Positions 7,731 to 15,317 are shown, counted from the stretch's first letter. The stretch is 64,000 nt of DNA from an uncultured Coriobacteriaceae bacterium (GCA_937937585.1 CALDCB010000007.1:62001-126000), one strand, 5' to 3'. Notes: generated by a model from the sequence alone, not told the origin. A program made the numbers and translations.

Positions 7731-8309
7731 GTGTTTGGAATTGGCGGATTCGAGTTTGTACTCATCTTGCTGTTCGCGTTCTTGATCTTCGGTCCCGACA
7801 AGCTGCCGGAAATCGCCCGTACGGTTGGCAAGGGCATTGCGAAGTTCCGTGCAGCTCAGGAAGACATGAACGAGGTTCTGAAAGAAAGCAAAGCTTTCGA
7901 TCCCAATGCCGAGGATCCGTTCGGCGATCCTACCGAGACTATCGATAAGCTTGCGTCGACGGCTGAGAAGCACATGCGCTCTGCCGCTTCCGAGGCATCG
8001 TCTGCGGTGAAAAGCAAGACCCACGAGGGTATCGACGGTCCTTCGCCTGCGAAGCCTGCTGCGCCTAAGCCCGCAGCCCCGGCTTCCGCTTCTGTGAAGA
8101 ACGAGAGTTTTACCGAGCGCAAGGCGCGCTACGAGCGCGAACGCGCCGCGAAAATGGCCGCAGCCGCCGAGGCTGCCGAGAGCGCTTCCTCGGAAGTGCT
8201 CGACAGCAGCAATAATGCAACGGCTTCCGCGGAAGCGCAGCGACAGCGTCAATCTTCTAATGAGGTCACCATCACTGAAGAGAAACCCGTGGAAGGGGGT
8301 GAGCAGTAA
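7731..8309 (+). CDS. tatA: TatA/TatB-family twin-arginine translocase subunit
   Basis: A GTG start at 7731, eleven bases after AAAGG, gives MFGIGGFEFVLILLFAFLIFGPDKLPEIARTVGKG. This is the classic TatA/B N-terminus: one membrane helix, the FGP hinge and an amphipathic helix. The chain is 192 residues, longer than most TatA proteins (60-90) and in the range of TatB. The tail is Ala/Lys/Glu-rich and ends in two copies of the dispersed repeat (SASSEVLDSSNN and ASAEAQRQRQSS). The stop overlaps the tatC start (TAATG), so the pair is translationally coupled. With TatC it forms the pore for folded proteins carrying an RR signal. A candidate client, the TAXI binding protein at 61487, has an RRGF signal. 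No second TatA/B gene is seen here. Confidence 0.92.
   Translation: MFGIGGFEFVLILLFAFLIFGPDKLPEIARTVGKGIAKFRAAQEDMNEVLKESKAFDPNAEDPFGDPTETIDKLASTAEKHMRSAASEASSAVKSKTHEGIDGPSPAKPAAPKPAAPASASVKNESFTERKARYERERAAKMAAAAEAAESASSEVLDSSNNATASAEAQRQRQSSNEVTITEEKPVEGGEQ
8184..8216 (+). repeat. Dispersed palindromic element, copy in tatA (33 bp identical to ubiE)
   Basis: The stretch begins GCTTCCTCGGAAGTGCTCGA and is identical to 5790-5822 on the opposite strand. With the flanking GAGC it makes a 10-bp stem (GAGCGCTTCC/GGAAGTGCTC, one G-T wobble), followed by the CGACAGC tail. It is in frame and encodes SSEVLDSSNN. Confidence 0.85.
8222..8250 (+). repeat. Dispersed palindromic element, second copy in tatA
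   Basis: The perfect palindrome GCTTCCGCGGAAGC is followed by GCAGCGACAGCGTC. The similarity to the hypA-hypB intergenic copy at 9619-9656 extends through the tail to a TCTT-TAA stretch. Confidence 0.75.
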
Positions 8310-9088
8310 TGCCTATCGGTCCTGCCCGTATGCCTCTTATGGAGCATCTTGGCGAGCTTCGCATGCGCCTGGTTCGCATCGTCGTCGTTTTGCTCGTTGC
8401 TGTCTGCGTGTTCTACATGGCGACGCCCACCGTAGGTCAGTTCCTGCTTTTGCCTATCGCAGAGTTCCTTCCTCAGGGTGTCGATGGGTTCTCGAACCTC
8501 ACGTTCCTCGACCCGTTCGAGGCGTTCACTGTTCGCTTCAAGGTTGCGTTCTGGGTGTCGATTGTTGCCACGTCGCCCGTGATCCTGTGGCAGCTCATCG
8601 CGTTTTTCCTGCCCGCGCTTAAGCCGAACGAGCGCAAGTGGTTCGTGCCTACGTTCTCGGCCATGGTCGCGCTGTTCATTTTGGGCACGGTTTTCTGCTA
8701 CGCCATCATTTTGAACCCGGCGTTCCAGTGGCTCACTGATCAGGCCATGGGCCTTGGCGTGGTCACCCCGCGCGCCGATAGCTACATCGACATCATCATC
8801 AAATTCGAGCTGGGCTTCGGCATCGCCTTCCAGCTGCCCATCGTCATCTTCTACTTGGTTATCTTCGACGTTGTGCCGTACAAGAAGCTGCGTGGCAGCT
8901 GGCGTGGTATCTACGTTGGCCTGCTGGTGTTCGCTGCTATGGTCACCCCCGATGCCAGCCCGGTCACCATGGGTCTGATGTTCGCGGCTTTGGTTGCCTT
9001 GTATGAGGCAAGCTTGCTTCTTTCGCGTATTGTGCTCGCGAAGCGCATTAAGCGGCAGAGCGAGGAGATCGCCGAGGACGACGATTAA
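8309..9088 (+). CDS. tatC: TatC, twin-arginine translocase receptor subunit
   Basis: The 259-residue polytopic membrane protein starts MPIGPARMPLMEHLGELRMRLVRI, the conserved TatC N-terminus (HL-x-ELR-x-R) that contacts RR signal peptides. About six membrane helices follow. FLDPFEAFTVRFKVAFW at about residues 68-84 is the conserved periplasmic-loop and helix region, and FELGFGIAFQLPIVIF carries the key FELGF-x-FE/Q-P segment. The length is normal. The ATG shares one base with the tatA stop. It recognises RR signals and, with TatA, exports folded cofactor-containing proteins, consistent with an anaerobe rich in redox enzymes. Confidence 0.96.
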   Translation: MPIGPARMPLMEHLGELRMRLVRIVVVLLVAVCVFYMATPTVGQFLLLPIAEFLPQGVDGFSNLTFLDPFEAFTVRFKVAFWVSIVATSPVILWQLIAFFLPALKPNERKWFVPTFSAMVALFILGTVFCYAIILNPAFQWLTDQAMGLGVVTPRADSYIDIIIKFELGFGIAFQLPIVIFYLVIFDVVPYKKLRGSWRGIYVGLLVFAAMVTPDASPVTMGLMFAALVALYEASLLLSRIVLAKRIKRQSEEIAEDDD

Positions 9089-9154
9089 ACCGTCAGTCGA
9101 TTTCGACTGGCGTTCTCTAAAGAACAATCGTAATCTCTCGATTGAGCAATCGGG

Positions 9155-9183
9155 AAGGGCTGCTTCGGGCGGCCCTTTGTTTT
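9155..9183 (+). terminator. Terminator after tatC
   Basis: The stem AGGGCTGC/GGCGGCCCT around TTCG, with one wobble, is followed by TTTGTTTT. The hypA ribosome site AAGGAGG begins at its 3' edge. Confidence 0.65.
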
Positions 9184-9195
9184 AAGGAGGCCGTC

Positions 9196-9588
9196 GTGCA
9201 CGAGATGGGAATCATGTCGGGCGTTCTCGATTCCGTCAACACCGCTGCCCAGAACGCGCAGGCAGAGCGCGTGACCAAGATCATCTTGAACATCGGCGAG
9301 ATGACCGAGATCATCCAAGATTCGCTGGAGTTCGCTTTTCAGGTTATGAGCGAAGGAACCCTGTCGGAAGGGGCCGAGCTTGTCATCAAGACGGTGACCC
9401 CGCACAGCATTTGCCTTGACTGCGGACATGAGTTCGACCACGATCGGTTCCACCGCACGTGCCCTGAATGCGGAAGTTACTCAACCAGCATGACCCGCGG
9501 CCGCGAGCTTGACATCGAATCGATTGAGGTCGATTTGCCGGACGCCGAGGACGCTTCCTCGGAAGCGTCCGAGAGCGTCCAAGATTAA
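9196..9588 (+). CDS. hypA: HypA, nickel insertion/zinc protein for hydrogenase maturation
   Basis: Starting at the GTG at 9196, six bases after TAAGGAGG, the protein reads MHEMGIMSGVL. This places the nickel-binding His at position 2 as in all HypA; the longer frame upstream would bury it. The length is 130 residues. The zinc site is two CxxC pairs (CLDCGHEF and CPECGSY) at about residues 75-97. HypA delivers nickel with HypB to NiFe-hydrogenase precursors. The last 16 residues (DAEDASSEASESVQD) are encoded by a 40-bp dispersed repeat and exceed the usual family end. HypB follows after 177 bases containing further repeat copies. No hydrogenase or hypCDEF genes are in the window. Confidence 0.93.
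   Translation: MHEMGIMSGVLDSVNTAAQNAQAERVTKIILNIGEMTEIIQDSLEFAFQVMSEGTLSEGAELVIKTVTPHSICLDCGHEFDHDRFHRTCPECGSYSTSMTRGRELDIESIEVDLPDAEDASSEASESVQD
9541..9580 (+). repeat. 40-bp dispersed palindromic element forming the 3' end of hypA
   Basis: GACGCCGAG is followed by a perfect 9-bp hairpin (GACGCTTCC-TC-GGAAGCGTC, 9550-9569) and the tail CGAGAGCGTCC. It matches 25340-25379 at 36 of 40 positions. Confidence 0.85.
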
Positions 9589-9608
9589 AGGGCCGAGCCG
9601 GCTCTGGG

Positions 9609-9648
9609 GACGCCGAGTGCGCTTCCTCGGAAGCGCAGCGACAGCGTC
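9609..9648 (+). repeat. 40-bp dispersed palindromic element between hypA and hypB
   Basis: GACGCCGAG is followed by the stem TGCGCTTCC-TC-GGAAGCGCA and the tail GCGACAGCGTC. The unit length equals the hypA copy, but the outer stem bases differ and remain paired. A tail-only fragment (GAGCGACAGCGTCCA) follows at 9665-9679. Confidence 0.85.
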
Positions 9649-9689
9649 GTTCTTTAACGAAGCCGAGCGACAGCGTCCAGGGTCAAAAG

Positions 9690-9720
9690 GACGCTTCCTT
9701 GGAAACGTCCGACAGCGTCC
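9690..9720 (+). repeat. Third dispersed palindromic element between hypA and hypB
   Basis: GACGCTTCC-TT-GGAAACGTC has one mismatched pair and is followed by CGACAGCGTCC. It lies 45 bases before the hypB start. Confidence 0.8.
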
Positions 9721-9765
9721 AGAACTAAAGCTATCAGCGTTGAAACGCTTAGAGAAGGAGCATCC

Positions 9766-10419
9766 ATGGAAATCGAAATGAAGCAGAAGATCCTTGGCAA
9801 GAATGACTCTCTTGCCGCCGAACTGCGTCGTCGTTTCGCAGAGAATCACGTTTTCGTGGTCGATCTGCTTGCAAGCCCGGGTTCGGGCAAGACCTCGACG
9901 ATCCTCGCGACCATCGAGGCTCTGCGCGACGAGTTCAACATCGCCGTCATCGAGGGCGACATCGCAAGCAGCGTCGATGCCGAGAAGATCAAGGCGCAGG
10001 GCATCCCCGCTGTCCAGATCAACACCGGTGGCGCTTGCCATCTGGAGTCCAGCATGGTCAAGCGCGCCGTCGACGTGCTCGATCTCGAGCGCTTGGACCT
10101 CATTATTATGGAAAACGTCGGCAACTTGGTGTGCCCGACCGACTTCGACCTGGGCGAGAACATTAAGGTCATGATTCTGTCTGTTCCCGAAGGCGACGAC
10201 AAGCCTCTGAAATACCCGGGCGTTTTCCAGGTTGCCCAGGCAGTCATCCTGAACAAGGTCGATACCATGCCGGTGTTCAACTTCAACCGCGAGGCTTTTG
10301 ACGAGTCGGTTCGCCAGCTTAATCCGCAAGCTCCCATCTTCCCGATCTCGGCCACCAACGGCGAGGGCGTGGACGAATGGGCATCGTGGCTGTCCGATCG
10401 CATCCACGAGGTTCAGTAG
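9766..10419 (+). CDS. hypB: HypB, GTPase for nickel insertion into hydrogenase
   Basis: The 217-residue G3E-family GTPase has the P-loop LASPGSGKTSTIL at about residues 35-47, EGDIASSVDAEKI, the metal-site segment GGACHLE, MENVGNLVCP (with the interface Cys) and NKVD for guanine recognition. The ATG at 9766 follows GAGAAGGAG. There is no His-rich N-terminal nickel store, only the short MEIEMKQKILGKND leader. It partners with HypA upstream. The gap between them is filled by repeat elements, so messenger structure there could affect the HypA:HypB ratio. Confidence 0.95.
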   Translation: MEIEMKQKILGKNDSLAAELRRRFAENHVFVVDLLASPGSGKTSTILATIEALRDEFNIAVIEGDIASSVDAEKIKAQGIPAVQINTGGACHLESSMVKRAVDVLDLERLDLIIMENVGNLVCPTDFDLGENIKVMILSVPEGDDKPLKYPGVFQVAQAVILNKVDTMPVFNFNREAFDESVRQLNPQAPIFPISATNGEGVDEWASWLSDRIHEVQ

Positions 10420-10591
10420 GGCTTCGCTTCGTTGCCGGGAATCGTTTTGCGTAGCAAGCGAATGGCGTTGCGCTCCGACATGACGAGGGATGTTGCTGGC
10501 AAGTGATTTTGCCGACAAGCTTCGCAATGCCCCCGTTATCTGTTCGCAACGCATTCGAAACGTAACTAGCCTAACCTTATATGAACAACGC

Positions 10592-10626
10592 GCGGGGTTG
10601 TGCAGCGCACAACCCCGCTTTTATTT
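10592..10626 (+). terminator. Strong intrinsic terminator after hypB
   Basis: A perfect 12-bp stem GCGGGGTTGTGC/GCACAACCCCGC around AGC is followed by TTTTATTT. It lies 32 bases before nadE. The segment 10420-10591 holds nothing recognisable. Confidence 0.85.
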
Positions 10627-10657
10627 GCAATGAACCGAAAGGCGTGGTGAAAAGAAG

Positions 10658-11479
10658 ATGCTTGCCCGCGAAAAGTACCGCATTTGCGTCAAGGCGCTTG
10701 CCGATTACGCGAACAACGCTGGATTCACTGATGTTGTCATCGGTCTTTCGGGTGGAATGGACTCGAGCATCGTTGCGGCGATGTGCGTTGACGCTTTCGG
10801 TGCCGAGCATGTTCACGGCGTGCTTCTTCCTGGCCCGTATTCTTCTGTCAGCTCGGTGGACGACGCCTTGGAGCTTGCCGAGAATCTTGGCGTCGAGACT
10901 CAGACCGTCTCTATTTGCCAGCCGTACGAGGCCTTCGAGAAAACGATGGCACGTGCGTGCGGCGGTTCGCTTTCCGGATTGGCGGCCGAGAACACCCAGG
11001 TCAGGTGCCGTATGGTGGTGCTCATGGGTTTGTCCAACGCCTTCAATTGGATGCTGGTGAACACCGGCAACAAGAGCGAGGCGCAGATGGGTTACTCCAC
11101 GCTGTATGGTGACACGGCTGGCGCCTTCGCTCCGATCGGCGGCTTGTACAAGTCGGACGTTTATAAGGTTGCTCGCGCATGCAACGAGGTCTTCGAGGCT
11201 GCAGGCAAACCTGCGCCTATTCCCGAGGGCGTTTTCGTGAAGCCGCCTTCTGCCGAACTTTCCGCAGGTCAGCAGGATGAGAAGAGCCTTGGTTTCAGCT
11301 ATGCGGTGCTCGATGCCGCCCTTATCGCCCTGTTCGAGCAGGGGAAAAGCATCGAGGAAGCTGCCTCGATCAGCGGTCTTTCCATCGAAGAGGTTAAATC
11401 CATCAAGAAACGCGCCGAGGGCTATGCGTTCAAGCGCGCAGTCGAGCCCCCGTTCCCGCAAGCAAAGTTCTACGAATAG
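10658..11479 (+). CDS. nadE: NadE, NH3-dependent NAD+ synthetase
   Basis: The 273-residue protein has the N-type ATP pyrophosphatase loop GLSGGMDSSIVA at about residues 29-40. Further family marks are NTGNKSEAQMGYSTLYGDTAGAFAPI, which binds deamido-NAD and ATP, and KPPSAELSAGQQDEKSLG. It converts nicotinate adenine dinucleotide to NAD. There is no N-terminal nitrilase domain, so it uses free ammonia rather than glutamine. The ATG at 10658 follows AAAGAAG. PncB (37554), which feeds the same salvage route, is elsewhere in the window. It stands alone between two terminators. Confidence 0.95.
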   Translation: MLAREKYRICVKALADYANNAGFTDVVIGLSGGMDSSIVAAMCVDAFGAEHVHGVLLPGPYSSVSSVDDALELAENLGVETQTVSICQPYEAFEKTMARACGGSLSGLAAENTQVRCRMVVLMGLSNAFNWMLVNTGNKSEAQMGYSTLYGDTAGAFAPIGGLYKSDVYKVARACNEVFEAAGKPAPIPEGVFVKPPSAELSAGQQDEKSLGFSYAVLDAALIALFEQGKSIEEAASISGLSIEEVKSIKKRAEGYAFKRAVEPPFPQAKFYE

Positions 11480-11577
11480 CAAAGGCAGTGAATTGCGGCG
11501 ACGGGCGTTTGATTTCCGCTGTCGCTTCGATCGCGCATGACGCTCCTGCGCGCCATCAACTGATTCCGCGTTCCTTT

Positions 11578-11608
11578 GAAGACTCGCCAACGGCGGGTCT
11601 TCTTTTTC
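11578..11608 (+). terminator. Terminator after nadE
   Basis: GAAGACTCGCC/GGCGGGTCTTC (one T-G wobble) is followed by TTTTTCTT. Confidence 0.8.
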
Positions 11609-11671
11609 TTACGGAAAATCAACGATTCGACGAAGGCTCGCTGTCGATATCGCGCCATACGCCGAACTGGC

Positions 11672-11699
11672 TTGCATTGGCTTGCGAGGGTGGTATATT
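11672..11699 (+). promoter_or_regulatory. groES-groEL promoter
   Basis: The -35 TTGCAT (11672-11677), a 16-base spacer and the -10 TATATT (11694-11699) place the start near 11706, directly in front of the CIRCE element. Confidence 0.65.
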
Positions 11700-11708
11700 A
11701 CCAATCTG

Positions 11709-11735
11709 TTGGCACTCGCAAGGTTCGAGTGCTAG
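11709..11735 (+). promoter_or_regulatory. CIRCE operator (HrcA binding site)
   Basis: TTGGCACTC (11709-11717), nine bases, GAGTGCTAG (11727-11735). The consensus is TTAGCACTC-N9-GAGTGCTAA, and the GCACTC/GAGTGC core is intact. It predicts heat-shock control of groESL by HrcA, which is not encoded in the window. Confidence 0.9.
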
Positions 11736-11851
11736 CACACACCAAGCGTGAATGATAACTCGGTCGGCGCGCCGCTTCGGCACCCGGAACCCCGCTTGGC
11801 AAATCTACTTAGGTATCAAAGTGCTGAGACATCGAAAGGAAGGCACCTATC

Positions 11852-12142
11852 ATGAGTTTGAAACCGTTGGGCGATCGCGTGATCGTCAAGGCCGACGAGG
11901 CCGAGACCACCACTGCTTCCGGCCTTTACCTGGCAAGCGATGCCAAAGAGAAGCCGCAGACCGGTGTCGTTGTTTCCGTCGGCGAGGGCAAGCTCGATAA
12001 GGACGGTAACCTGGTCGCTGTTCCCGTAAAAGAGGGCGACCGCGTCATCTTCGGCAAGTACGGTGGAACCGAGGTTCACTACAAGGGCCAGGACGTTCTG
12101 ATCCTTCGTGCCGACGACATCTACGCTATCTGCGAAGACTAA
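11852..12142 (+). CDS. groS: GroES co-chaperonin
   Basis: The 96-residue Cpn10 starts MSLKPLGDRVIVKADEAET and has the mobile loop (ETTTASGLYLASDAKEKPQTG), GEGKLDKDG, and the C-terminal VLILRADDIYAI. The length is standard. The ATG at 11852 follows GAAAGGAAGG. It caps the GroEL ring during ATP-driven folding. groEL follows after 32 bases, forming the usual two-gene operon under the CIRCE promoter. Confidence 0.97.
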   Translation: MSLKPLGDRVIVKADEAETTTASGLYLASDAKEKPQTGVVVSVGEGKLDKDGNLVAVPVKEGDRVIFGKYGGTEVHYKGQDVLILRADDIYAICED

Positions 12143-12174
12143 TCCCATAGTTCCATCATCAGGAGGAATTTCAA

Positions 12175-13806
12175 ATGGCTAAGAACATTCAATTCGGCAC
12201 CGAGGCCAGCGGCGATCTTGCTGCCGGCGTCAAGAAACTTGCCGACGCTGTCAAGGTTACCCTTGGCCCCAAAGGCCGCTATGTCGCCATCGAGAAGAGC
12301 TACGGCGCTCCGACCGTCACCAACGACGGCGTGACCGTTGCTCGCGAGATCGAGCTTGAGGATCCGGTAGAGAACATGGGCGCTCAGCTCATCCGTGAAG
12401 CCGCTGTCAAGACCAACGACGTCGCTGGCGACGGCACCACCACCGCAACCCTGCTTGCCGACATCATCGCTCGTGAGGGCCTGAAGAACGTCACCGCCGG
12501 TGCTGACGCGCTGGGCATCCGTCGCGGCATCCAGAAGGCAACCGCTGCCGTTGTCGAGCAGATCAAGGCTGACGCCACCCAGGTTTCCACTCAGGACCAG
12601 ATCGCAGCAGTCGGCACCATCTCCGCTGGCGATGCCGAGATCGGCACCAAGATCGCCGAGGCTATGGAGAAGGTCGGTCATGATGGCGCCATTTCCGTCG
12701 AGGACGGCCAGACGTTCGGCATGGAAATGGACATCGTCGAGGGCATGCAGTACGACCGTGGCTACATCTCCCCGTACATGGCCACCGATACCGAGCGCAT
12801 GGAAGCCGATCTGCAGAACCCCTACATCCTGCTGACCGATCAGAAGATCTCGAACATCCAGGATATGGTCCCGCTGCTCGAGGCCGTCATGAAGTCCGGC
12901 CGTTCGCTGCTGGTCGTTGCCGAGGACGTCGAGGGCGAGGCTCTGGCCACCCTGCTTCTGAACCGTCTGCGCGGCACCCTGAACGTCGTCGCCATCAAGG
13001 CTCCTGGCTTCGGCGACCGTCGTAAGCGCATCCTCGAGGACATCGCCGTCGTTACCGGTGCTCAGGTCATCGAGAAGGACTTCGGCATGACTTTGGCCGA
13101 TGCCACCATCGATATGTGCGGCACCGCCCGTACCGTCAAGGTCGACAAGGAGAACACCCTCATCGTCGACGGCGCTGGCGACAAGAAGGCAATCGAGGAT
13201 CGCGTTGCCCAGATCCGTGCTGAAATGGATCGCACCGAGTCCGATTTCGACCGCGAGAAGCTCCAGGAGCGTCTGTCCAAGCTTTCCGGCGGCGTTGCAG
13301 TCCTGAAGGTCGGCGCTGCTACCGAGCCCGAGCTCAAGGAGAAGAAGTCCCGCATCGAGGATGCCCTGCAGGCAACCCGCGCTGCAGTTGAAGAGGGCAT
13401 TGTCGCCGGCGGCGGCGTCGCTCTGGTCGATGCTGTTCACGTGCTTGACGACATCAAGACCGACGATAAGGACGAGCAGGTCGGCATCGACATCATCCGC
13501 AAGGCCTGCGAGGCTCCGCTTCGTGCTATCGCCGAGAACGCCGGCTTCGAGGGCAGCGTTGTTTGCGACCGCGTCAAGAACATGGCTAAGGGCGAGGGCC
13601 TGAACTGCGCTACCGGCGAGTATGGCAACATGATCGACATGGGCGTCAACGACCCGGTCAAGGTCACCCGCACCGCTCTCGAGTCCGCTGCTTCCGTGGC
13701 GGCCCTCATCCTCATCACCGAGGCAACCGTTAACGAGATCCCCAAGGATCCCGATCCGGCAGCTGCCGCTGCAGCCGCTGCAGCCGGCATGGGCGGTATG
13801 ATGTAA
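12175..13806 (+). CDS. groL: GroEL chaperonin
   Basis: The 543-residue Cpn60 has the standard length. Visible features are the N-terminal MAKNIQFGTEA, the ATP site GDGTTTATLLA at about residues 86-96, an apical domain with VVAIKAPGFGDRRK, VEEGIVAGGGVAL at about 405-417, and the C-terminal Gly-Met tail GMGGMM. The ATG follows AGGAGG. It is the only chaperonin in the window and is co-transcribed with groES under HrcA-type control. The polyalanine run before the GGM tail (AAAAAAAAAG) is common in actinobacterial relatives. Confidence 0.98.
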   Translation: MAKNIQFGTEASGDLAAGVKKLADAVKVTLGPKGRYVAIEKSYGAPTVTNDGVTVAREIELEDPVENMGAQLIREAAVKTNDVAGDGTTTATLLADIIAREGLKNVTAGADALGIRRGIQKATAAVVEQIKADATQVSTQDQIAAVGTISAGDAEIGTKIAEAMEKVGHDGAISVEDGQTFGMEMDIVEGMQYDRGYISPYMATDTERMEADLQNPYILLTDQKISNIQDMVPLLEAVMKSGRSLLVVAEDVEGEALATLLLNRLRGTLNVVAIKAPGFGDRRKRILEDIAVVTGAQVIEKDFGMTLADATIDMCGTARTVKVDKENTLIVDGAGDKKAIEDRVAQIRAEMDRTESDFDREKLQERLSKLSGGVAVLKVGAATEPELKEKKSRIEDALQATRAAVEEGIVAGGGVALVDAVHVLDDIKTDDKDEQVGIDIIRKACEAPLRAIAENAGFEGSVVCDRVKNMAKGEGLNCATGEYGNMIDMGVNDPVKVTRTALESAASVAALILITEATVNEIPKDPDPAAAAAAAAAGMGGMM

Positions 13807-13901
13807 TTCGAGCCTGAAAGGTTCGCTTTGTGAAACTTTAGCGGTTGGAGCATGGCAAGATTGACTTGCCGGTAATCATCCGTCAAAGTAATTGCATCCT
13901 G

Positions 13902-13934
13902 AAATGGGACGGTCGAAAGACCGTCCCATTTTGT
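13902..13934 (+). terminator. groESL operon terminator
   Basis: A perfect 13-bp stem AAATGGGACGGTC/GACCGTCCCATTT with a GAAA tetraloop, followed by TTGTGC. It lies about 95 bases after groEL. Confidence 0.85.
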
Positions 13935-14009
13935 GCTTTAAGAGGGTTTGAACGATTGTTCATATGTTTGAACGCTTGTGAGAACGGTCCTGCGGAAGAG
14001 GTTCTGTAA

Positions 14010-15029
14010 TTGGAAATGCTTCTTGACATAGTGCTCGATGCGGCGCTTGACACGCTGTACCTTATCCCGTTCCTGCTGGTAACCTACATCGCCATGGAAT
14101 GGCTTGAGCATGGTGCCTCGCGCAAGTTTCAGGAAGCCATCGAGAAGGGCGGCGCCGTCGGGCCCGCGATCGGTGCGGTTCTCGGAGTCGTTCCCCAGTG
14201 CGGTTTTTCTGCTGCTGCATCGACGTTCTATGCGGCTCGCGTGATCACACTTGGCACGCTCATCGCCGTGTTCCTCTCCACTTCCGACGAGATGCTGCCC
14301 ATTTTCATTGCTGAGGCGGTCCCCTTCGAAACCATTGTGGCCATTCTTGGGGTGAAGATCCTTATCGGCATCGTCGCGGGCTTCGCTATCGATGCCGTTT
14401 TGCGTATCACGCGTCCTGTGCGTGAAAGCTGGCGCATCCACGAGCTGTGCGAGCGCGCCGGTTGCCACTGCGACGACGATGACGTTCCTTGCATTAAAAA
14501 CGCTGCCGCCATCGTTGCCGCGCAGGAAGACTCTGCCAGCGCAGAAGCCAACGAAGAGGGCGTGACCGTCGCTGATACGGCTCATGACCACGATCACGAT
14601 GGGCATGCTCACGAACACAGGCACGCCAAGTGGGACACCATCGTGCGAAGCGCCGTCAAGCATACGGTCGAGGTGTCGTGTTTCGTTTTCCTGGTCGTGC
14701 TGGCCATGAACACCGTGTTCGCGCTGTTCGGCGAAGACGCGCTCGCAACCGTTCTCAGTGCGAATTCGCAGATCGCGGTTGTCGTGTCGGGGCTGGTGGG
14801 CCTTATCCCGAATTGCGCCGCCAGCGTCGCCATCGCGCAGCTGTACGTCGACGGTGTTCTGGGGGTCGGCGCCATGATGTCAGGTTTGCTGTGCGCTGCG
14901 GGCGTGGGTTTGCTGGTTTTGTTCCGCACCAACGCTTCGGCGAAGCAGAACATCACGATTCTGGCCGTGCTTCTTGTCATCTCCTGTGCAAGCGGTTTGC
15001 TTATTGACGCTCTCGGAATCGTTTTTTAG
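14010..15029 (+). CDS. Putative 10-TM heavy-metal permease (ArsP_2-like) with His-rich loop
   Basis: The 339-residue membrane protein is built as two related halves of about five helices each. Each half carries a similar core motif: VGPAIGAVLGVVPQCGFSAA in the first and VSGLVGLIPNCAASVAIAQL in the second (G-x-x-P-x-C). Between them lies a cytoplasmic loop rich in His and Asp (HDHDHDGHAHEHRH, about residues 193-206). This layout fits the ArsP_2 or putative manganese transporter group. The P-x-C motifs and His loop suggest metal or metalloid transport, but the substrate is unproven. Translation may start at the TTG at 14010 (better spaced from GGAAGAGG) or the ATG at 14016. Confidence 0.72.
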   Translation: MEMLLDIVLDAALDTLYLIPFLLVTYIAMEWLEHGASRKFQEAIEKGGAVGPAIGAVLGVVPQCGFSAAASTFYAARVITLGTLIAVFLSTSDEMLPIFIAEAVPFETIVAILGVKILIGIVAGFAIDAVLRITRPVRESWRIHELCERAGCHCDDDDVPCIKNAAAIVAAQEDSASAEANEEGVTVADTAHDHDHDGHAHEHRHAKWDTIVRSAVKHTVEVSCFVFLVVLAMNTVFALFGEDALATVLSANSQIAVVVSGLVGLIPNCAASVAIAQLYVDGVLGVGAMMSGLLCAAGVGLLVLFRTNASAKQNITILAVLLVISCASGLLIDALGIVF

Positions 15030-15092
15030 CCCGAAAGGCTTGATACTCGTCCTGTTCTCATGAATAATCCACTCCATTAGGTGGCTATTCGA

Positions 15093-15121
15093 TTGACCGC
15101 AGCCGCGCGTCCCGTTAAAAT
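15093..15121 (+). promoter_or_regulatory. Promoter of the tRNA-Lys/tRNA-Gln operon
   Basis: TTGACC (15093-15098), a 17-base spacer and TAAAAT (15116-15121). The predicted start is about 14 bases before tRNA-Lys. Confidence 0.7.
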
Positions 15122-15141
15122 CGGATATCGCGCATGGAAAT

Positions 15142-15217
15142 GGACCGTTAGCTCAGCCGGTAGAGCAGAGGACTTTTAATCCTAAGGTCGTGGGTTCGAG
15201 TCCCACACGGTCCACCA
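15142..15217 (+). tRNA. tRNA-Lys (anticodon TTT)
   Basis: The 76-base gene has acceptor stem GGACCGT/ACGGTCC, D-arm GCTCAGCCGGTAGAGC, anticodon loop CTTTTAA with TTT, T-arm GTGGGTTCGAGTCCCAC and an encoded CCA. Confidence 0.97.
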
Positions 15218-15234
15218 TTTCGCGTCAACCGGAC

Positions 15235-15308
15235 TGGGCCATCGTCCAATGGTAGGACTCTGGTTTTTGGTGCCAGTTATGTAGGTTCGAATCCTGCTGG
15301 CCCAGCCA
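15235..15308 (+). tRNA. tRNA-Gln (anticodon TTG)
   Basis: The 74-base gene has acceptor TGGGCCA/TGGCCCA, anticodon arm CTGGT-TTTTGGT-GCCAG with TTG, T-arm GTAGGTTCGAATCCTGC and an encoded CCA. It is co-transcribed with tRNA-Lys. Confidence 0.96.
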
Positions 15309-15317
15309 AAGGAATTC

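Larger units (their letters stand above)
11480..11851 (+). other. Regulatory spacer between nadE and groES
   Basis: This 372-base gap carries the nadE terminator (11578-11608), a sigma-70-type promoter and a CIRCE operator. About 115 untranslated bases follow, up to the groES ribosome site at 11837-11842. I see no gene in it. Confidence 0.7.

Noticed and set aside
9541..9720. CRISPR array suggested by repeats near hypA-hypB
   Set aside because: Units are unevenly spaced, differ in stem sequence, occur inside genes, and have no spacer pattern or cas genes.
12139..13440. Long minus-strand open frame opposite groEL (433 codons), and similar ones opposite eno, gltX, metK, priA, topA and the radical SAM gene (up to about 650 codons)
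   Set aside because: They mirror strongly biased GC-rich codon use on the real strand, have no ribosome sites or family motifs, and lie opposite unmistakable genes.
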